From the NCBI GenBank assembly GCA_002348005.1, contig DDYQ01000154.1, positions 1 through 6,093 of the forward strand: 6,093 nucleotides of DNA, in the 5' to 3' direction. Positions 5,222-6,093 of this stretch are shown one piece after another; positions within the stretch are counted from its first letter, which is position 1; the number at the start of each line of letters is the position of its first letter. The DNA is from Desulfobacteraceae bacterium UBA2230 (lineage in GTDB: Bacteria; Desulfobacterota; Desulfobacteria; Desulfobacterales; Desulfosarcinaceae). The notes beneath the pieces are model-generated. The model was not told the DNA's origin and did no database searches. It saw only the letters and a program-made list of their open reading frames with translations. The position numbers were made by a program, and so were the translations under genes.

Positions 5222-5560
5222 ATGAAATCAAAAATGCTTCTATGGGCCGTAATGCTGATTTGCATGGCGAGCCTGAGCGCCGGATATGCGGCTGCATCCG
5301 AAGTCAGTCAGGGTAAATGCTTGTTGGTTGACGGCGAAAAGAAAGTGATCACGATCGAGGAGTACGACATTCAATTCAGCAAAGAAAATCCGTACGGCAG
5401 GCCGACCGGTGTCGAATCGTCCTATGACGTCTCCAGCGCCAAGATCGGAATCGCGCCCGAACCCGGCGATATCCTGCGCCTGGCCTATGTGGTGAAGGGC
5501 AGTGAAAAAGTGGCCCTGAAAGTGATGAATGTCTCCAAGCAGGATTTGCGCAAGAAATAA
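5222..5560 (+). CDS. Secreted/periplasmic protein of unknown function, third gene of transporter operon
   Basis: A 112-residue protein that I do not recognise. Residues 1-25 form a signal peptide (MKSK, hydrophobic core LLWAVMLICMASLSA, cleavage around GYAAA/S). No lipobox cysteine is present. The mature part of about 87 residues looks all-beta, with alternating hydrophobic strands: KCLLVDG (32-38), KVITIEEYDIQF (41-52), SSAKIGI (71-77), DILRLAYVV (83-91), VALKVMNVS (97-105). That pattern would suit a small beta-barrel or OB-like fold, which is inference. One cysteine (C33) is kept after export. Start: ATG at 5222 after GGGAGGA with about 9 bases spacing. The 19-base gap from the TSUP stop puts it in the same operon, so a periplasmic helper or substrate-binding role for the transporter is possible. 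Confidence 0.9.
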   Translation: MKSKMLLWAVMLICMASLSAGYAAASEVSQGKCLLVDGEKKVITIEEYDIQFSKENPYGRPTGVESSYDVSSAKIGIAPEPGDILRLAYVVKGSEKVALKVMNVSKQDLRKK

Positions 5561-5569
5561 AGCGGCTGT

Positions 5570-5605
5570 CGGGGGTGCCGCCGCTTTCGGCGGCCGGCAC
5601 CCCCG
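5570..5605. terminator. Strong hairpin at the end of the transporter operon
   Basis: CGGGGGTGCC (5570-5579) pairs with GGCACCCCCG (5596-5605) and GCCGC (5580-5584) with GCGGC (5590-5594), giving a 15-bp stem with one bulged C (5595) and a TTTCG loop. It begins 10 bases after the stop of the secreted-protein gene and ends 22 bases before the next start codon. No T-run follows on either strand, so it may reduce rather than stop read-through, or protect the upstream mRNA. Confidence 0.6.
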
Positions 5606-5627
5606 CTATACGGTGAAAGGATCGTCC

Positions 5628-5885
5628 ATGTTCGAGCCCCGTCACATCGATGAACAGCGCCGCCTCAGCCCGAGACAGCGCATCGTGGTCTTCTTGATGA
5701 ATTTTCTGCTGCTTTCCGAACTGACCCTGGCGATGTATCTGGGACAGCATGCGGGCGATGAGCTGACTTCGGTTTTCTTGAAGACCTTCATTCCCCTGGC
5801 GGCGGCCACTCTGTTCACCGCCCGAATTGCCTTGCGCCGGCTGCAGCCGAAAGCCGAGCCGGTTCTCGACGAATGCGGCCCATGA
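5628..5885 (+). CDS. Small two-helix inner-membrane protein of unknown function
   Basis: An 85-residue protein with a charged N-terminus (MFEPRHIDEQRRLSPRQR), membrane helices at about 19-39 and 48-67, and a basic stretch (ARIALRRLQPK) followed by a short acidic tail. The basic segments before helix 1 and after helix 2 predict both ends in the cytoplasm. Start: ATG at 5628 with AAAGGA six bases upstream. The frame is open further back to an ATG at 5529, but that would overlap the secreted-protein gene and run through the 5570-5605 hairpin, so the shorter form is preferred. No family recognised. It overlaps the next gene by ATGA, so these two are translationally coupled and probably work together. 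Whether they belong to the transporter operon depends on read-through of the hairpin. Confidence 0.82.
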   Translation: MFEPRHIDEQRRLSPRQRIVVFLMNFLLLSELTLAMYLGQHAGDELTSVFLKTFIPLAAATLFTARIALRRLQPKAEPVLDECGP

Positions 5886-6093
5886 TCACCATTTTCGGCC
5901 TGAACCGCCTGGTCACGCGCATCGGCGCGGCGGTGGCGGTCCTGTTTCTCTTTTTTCTGGTCGACAACTTTGTCACCGGCCACTTCAGCGGCAGGAATGT
6001 TTTGCGCGCACTGCCCGGAACGTCGCAACCTATCAGCGGAGAATTGACCCTCTCCGTCTCCGATGCCTCCGGGCTTGTCTATTCCGCAGAGAG
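5882..6093 (+). CDS. Membrane-anchored protein, N-terminal fragment (runs off right edge)
   Basis: The first 70 residues of a plus-strand gene. The start ATG (5882-5884) overlaps the TGA of the gene before in an ATGA junction, with no strong Shine-Dalgarno, which fits coupled translation. A short basic N-terminus precedes one hydrophobic helix at about 14-31 (IGAAVAVLFLFFLVDNFV), followed by a polar region that should lie in the periplasm (residues 32 onward, including PISGELTLSVSDASG). It is an uncleaved anchor or signal peptide; no lipobox is seen. No family recognised from this fragment. GC-rich third positions match the neighbours. Confidence 0.8.
   Translation, partial: MITIFGLNRLVTRIGAAVAVLFLFFLVDNFVTGHFSGRNVLRALPGTSQPISGELTLSVSDASGLVYSAE

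Noticed and set aside
5529..5627. N-terminal extension of the 85-residue membrane protein to ATG at 5529
   Set aside because: It would overlap the end of the secreted-protein gene and be translated through the 15-bp hairpin; the ATG at 5628 has a proper ribosome binding site.
1..6093. tRNA, rRNA, CRISPR array, insertion sequence or attachment site
   Set aside because: I looked for direct repeats with regular spacers, terminal inverted repeats with a transposase, and tRNA-like cloverleafs and saw none.

Overview
The window looks like a piece of chromosome from a GC-rich, Gram-negative anaerobe, most likely a sulfate-reducing member of the Desulfobacterota (Desulfosarcina/Desulfococcus-like). 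This is an inference. It rests on the gene mix (an NtrB-like sensor kinase, a tandem universal stress protein, a TauE/SafE-family transporter with two small exported partners), heavy use of sigma-54 promoters, and general sequence flavour. No marker gene fixes the taxonomy.

Layout. Positions 1-1887 (minus strand) hold a two-component pair: a membrane sensor histidine kinase (220-1887, GTG start) followed 8 bases later by a response regulator whose receiver domain runs off the left edge (1-211). Positions 1888-2327 are a divergent regulatory region. Positions 2328-3245 (plus) encode a 305-residue tandem-domain universal stress protein. Positions 3246-3840 are a long intergenic stretch: a very GC-rich part with hairpins and a doubtful antisense small ORF, then a promoter region. 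Positions 3841-5560 (plus) are a tight three-gene operon: a 99-residue exported single-pass membrane protein, a 347-residue TSUP (TauE/SafE) transporter, and a 112-residue secreted protein of unknown function. A strong 15-bp hairpin (5570-5605) separates these from an 85-residue two-helix membrane protein (5628-5885). That gene overlaps by ATGA a membrane-anchored protein cut off by the right edge (5882-6093).

Main observation. Three near-consensus sigma-54 (-24/-12) promoters are visible, each with GG and GC exactly 10 bases apart. One drives the kinase/regulator pair (minus strand, 2016-2001, a full match to TGGCACG-N4-TTGCT). One drives the stress protein (2199-2214) and one the transporter operon (3667-3682). 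A palindrome of the form TTTACA-N3-TGTMAA occurs twice, at 2077-2091 and 3567-3581. The first copy lies between the two divergent promoters (about -94 for the kinase, -141 for the stress protein) and the second lies at about -119 for the transporter operon. These are typical enhancer distances for a sigma-54 activator. The simplest reading is one local regulon: an enhancer-binding protein, possibly the regulator encoded at the left edge or one phosphorylated by this kinase, controls its own sensor genes, the stress protein and the exporter operon together. What the kinase senses and what the TSUP protein carries cannot be told from the sequence; sulfite or another sulfur-containing or organic anion is the family-based guess.
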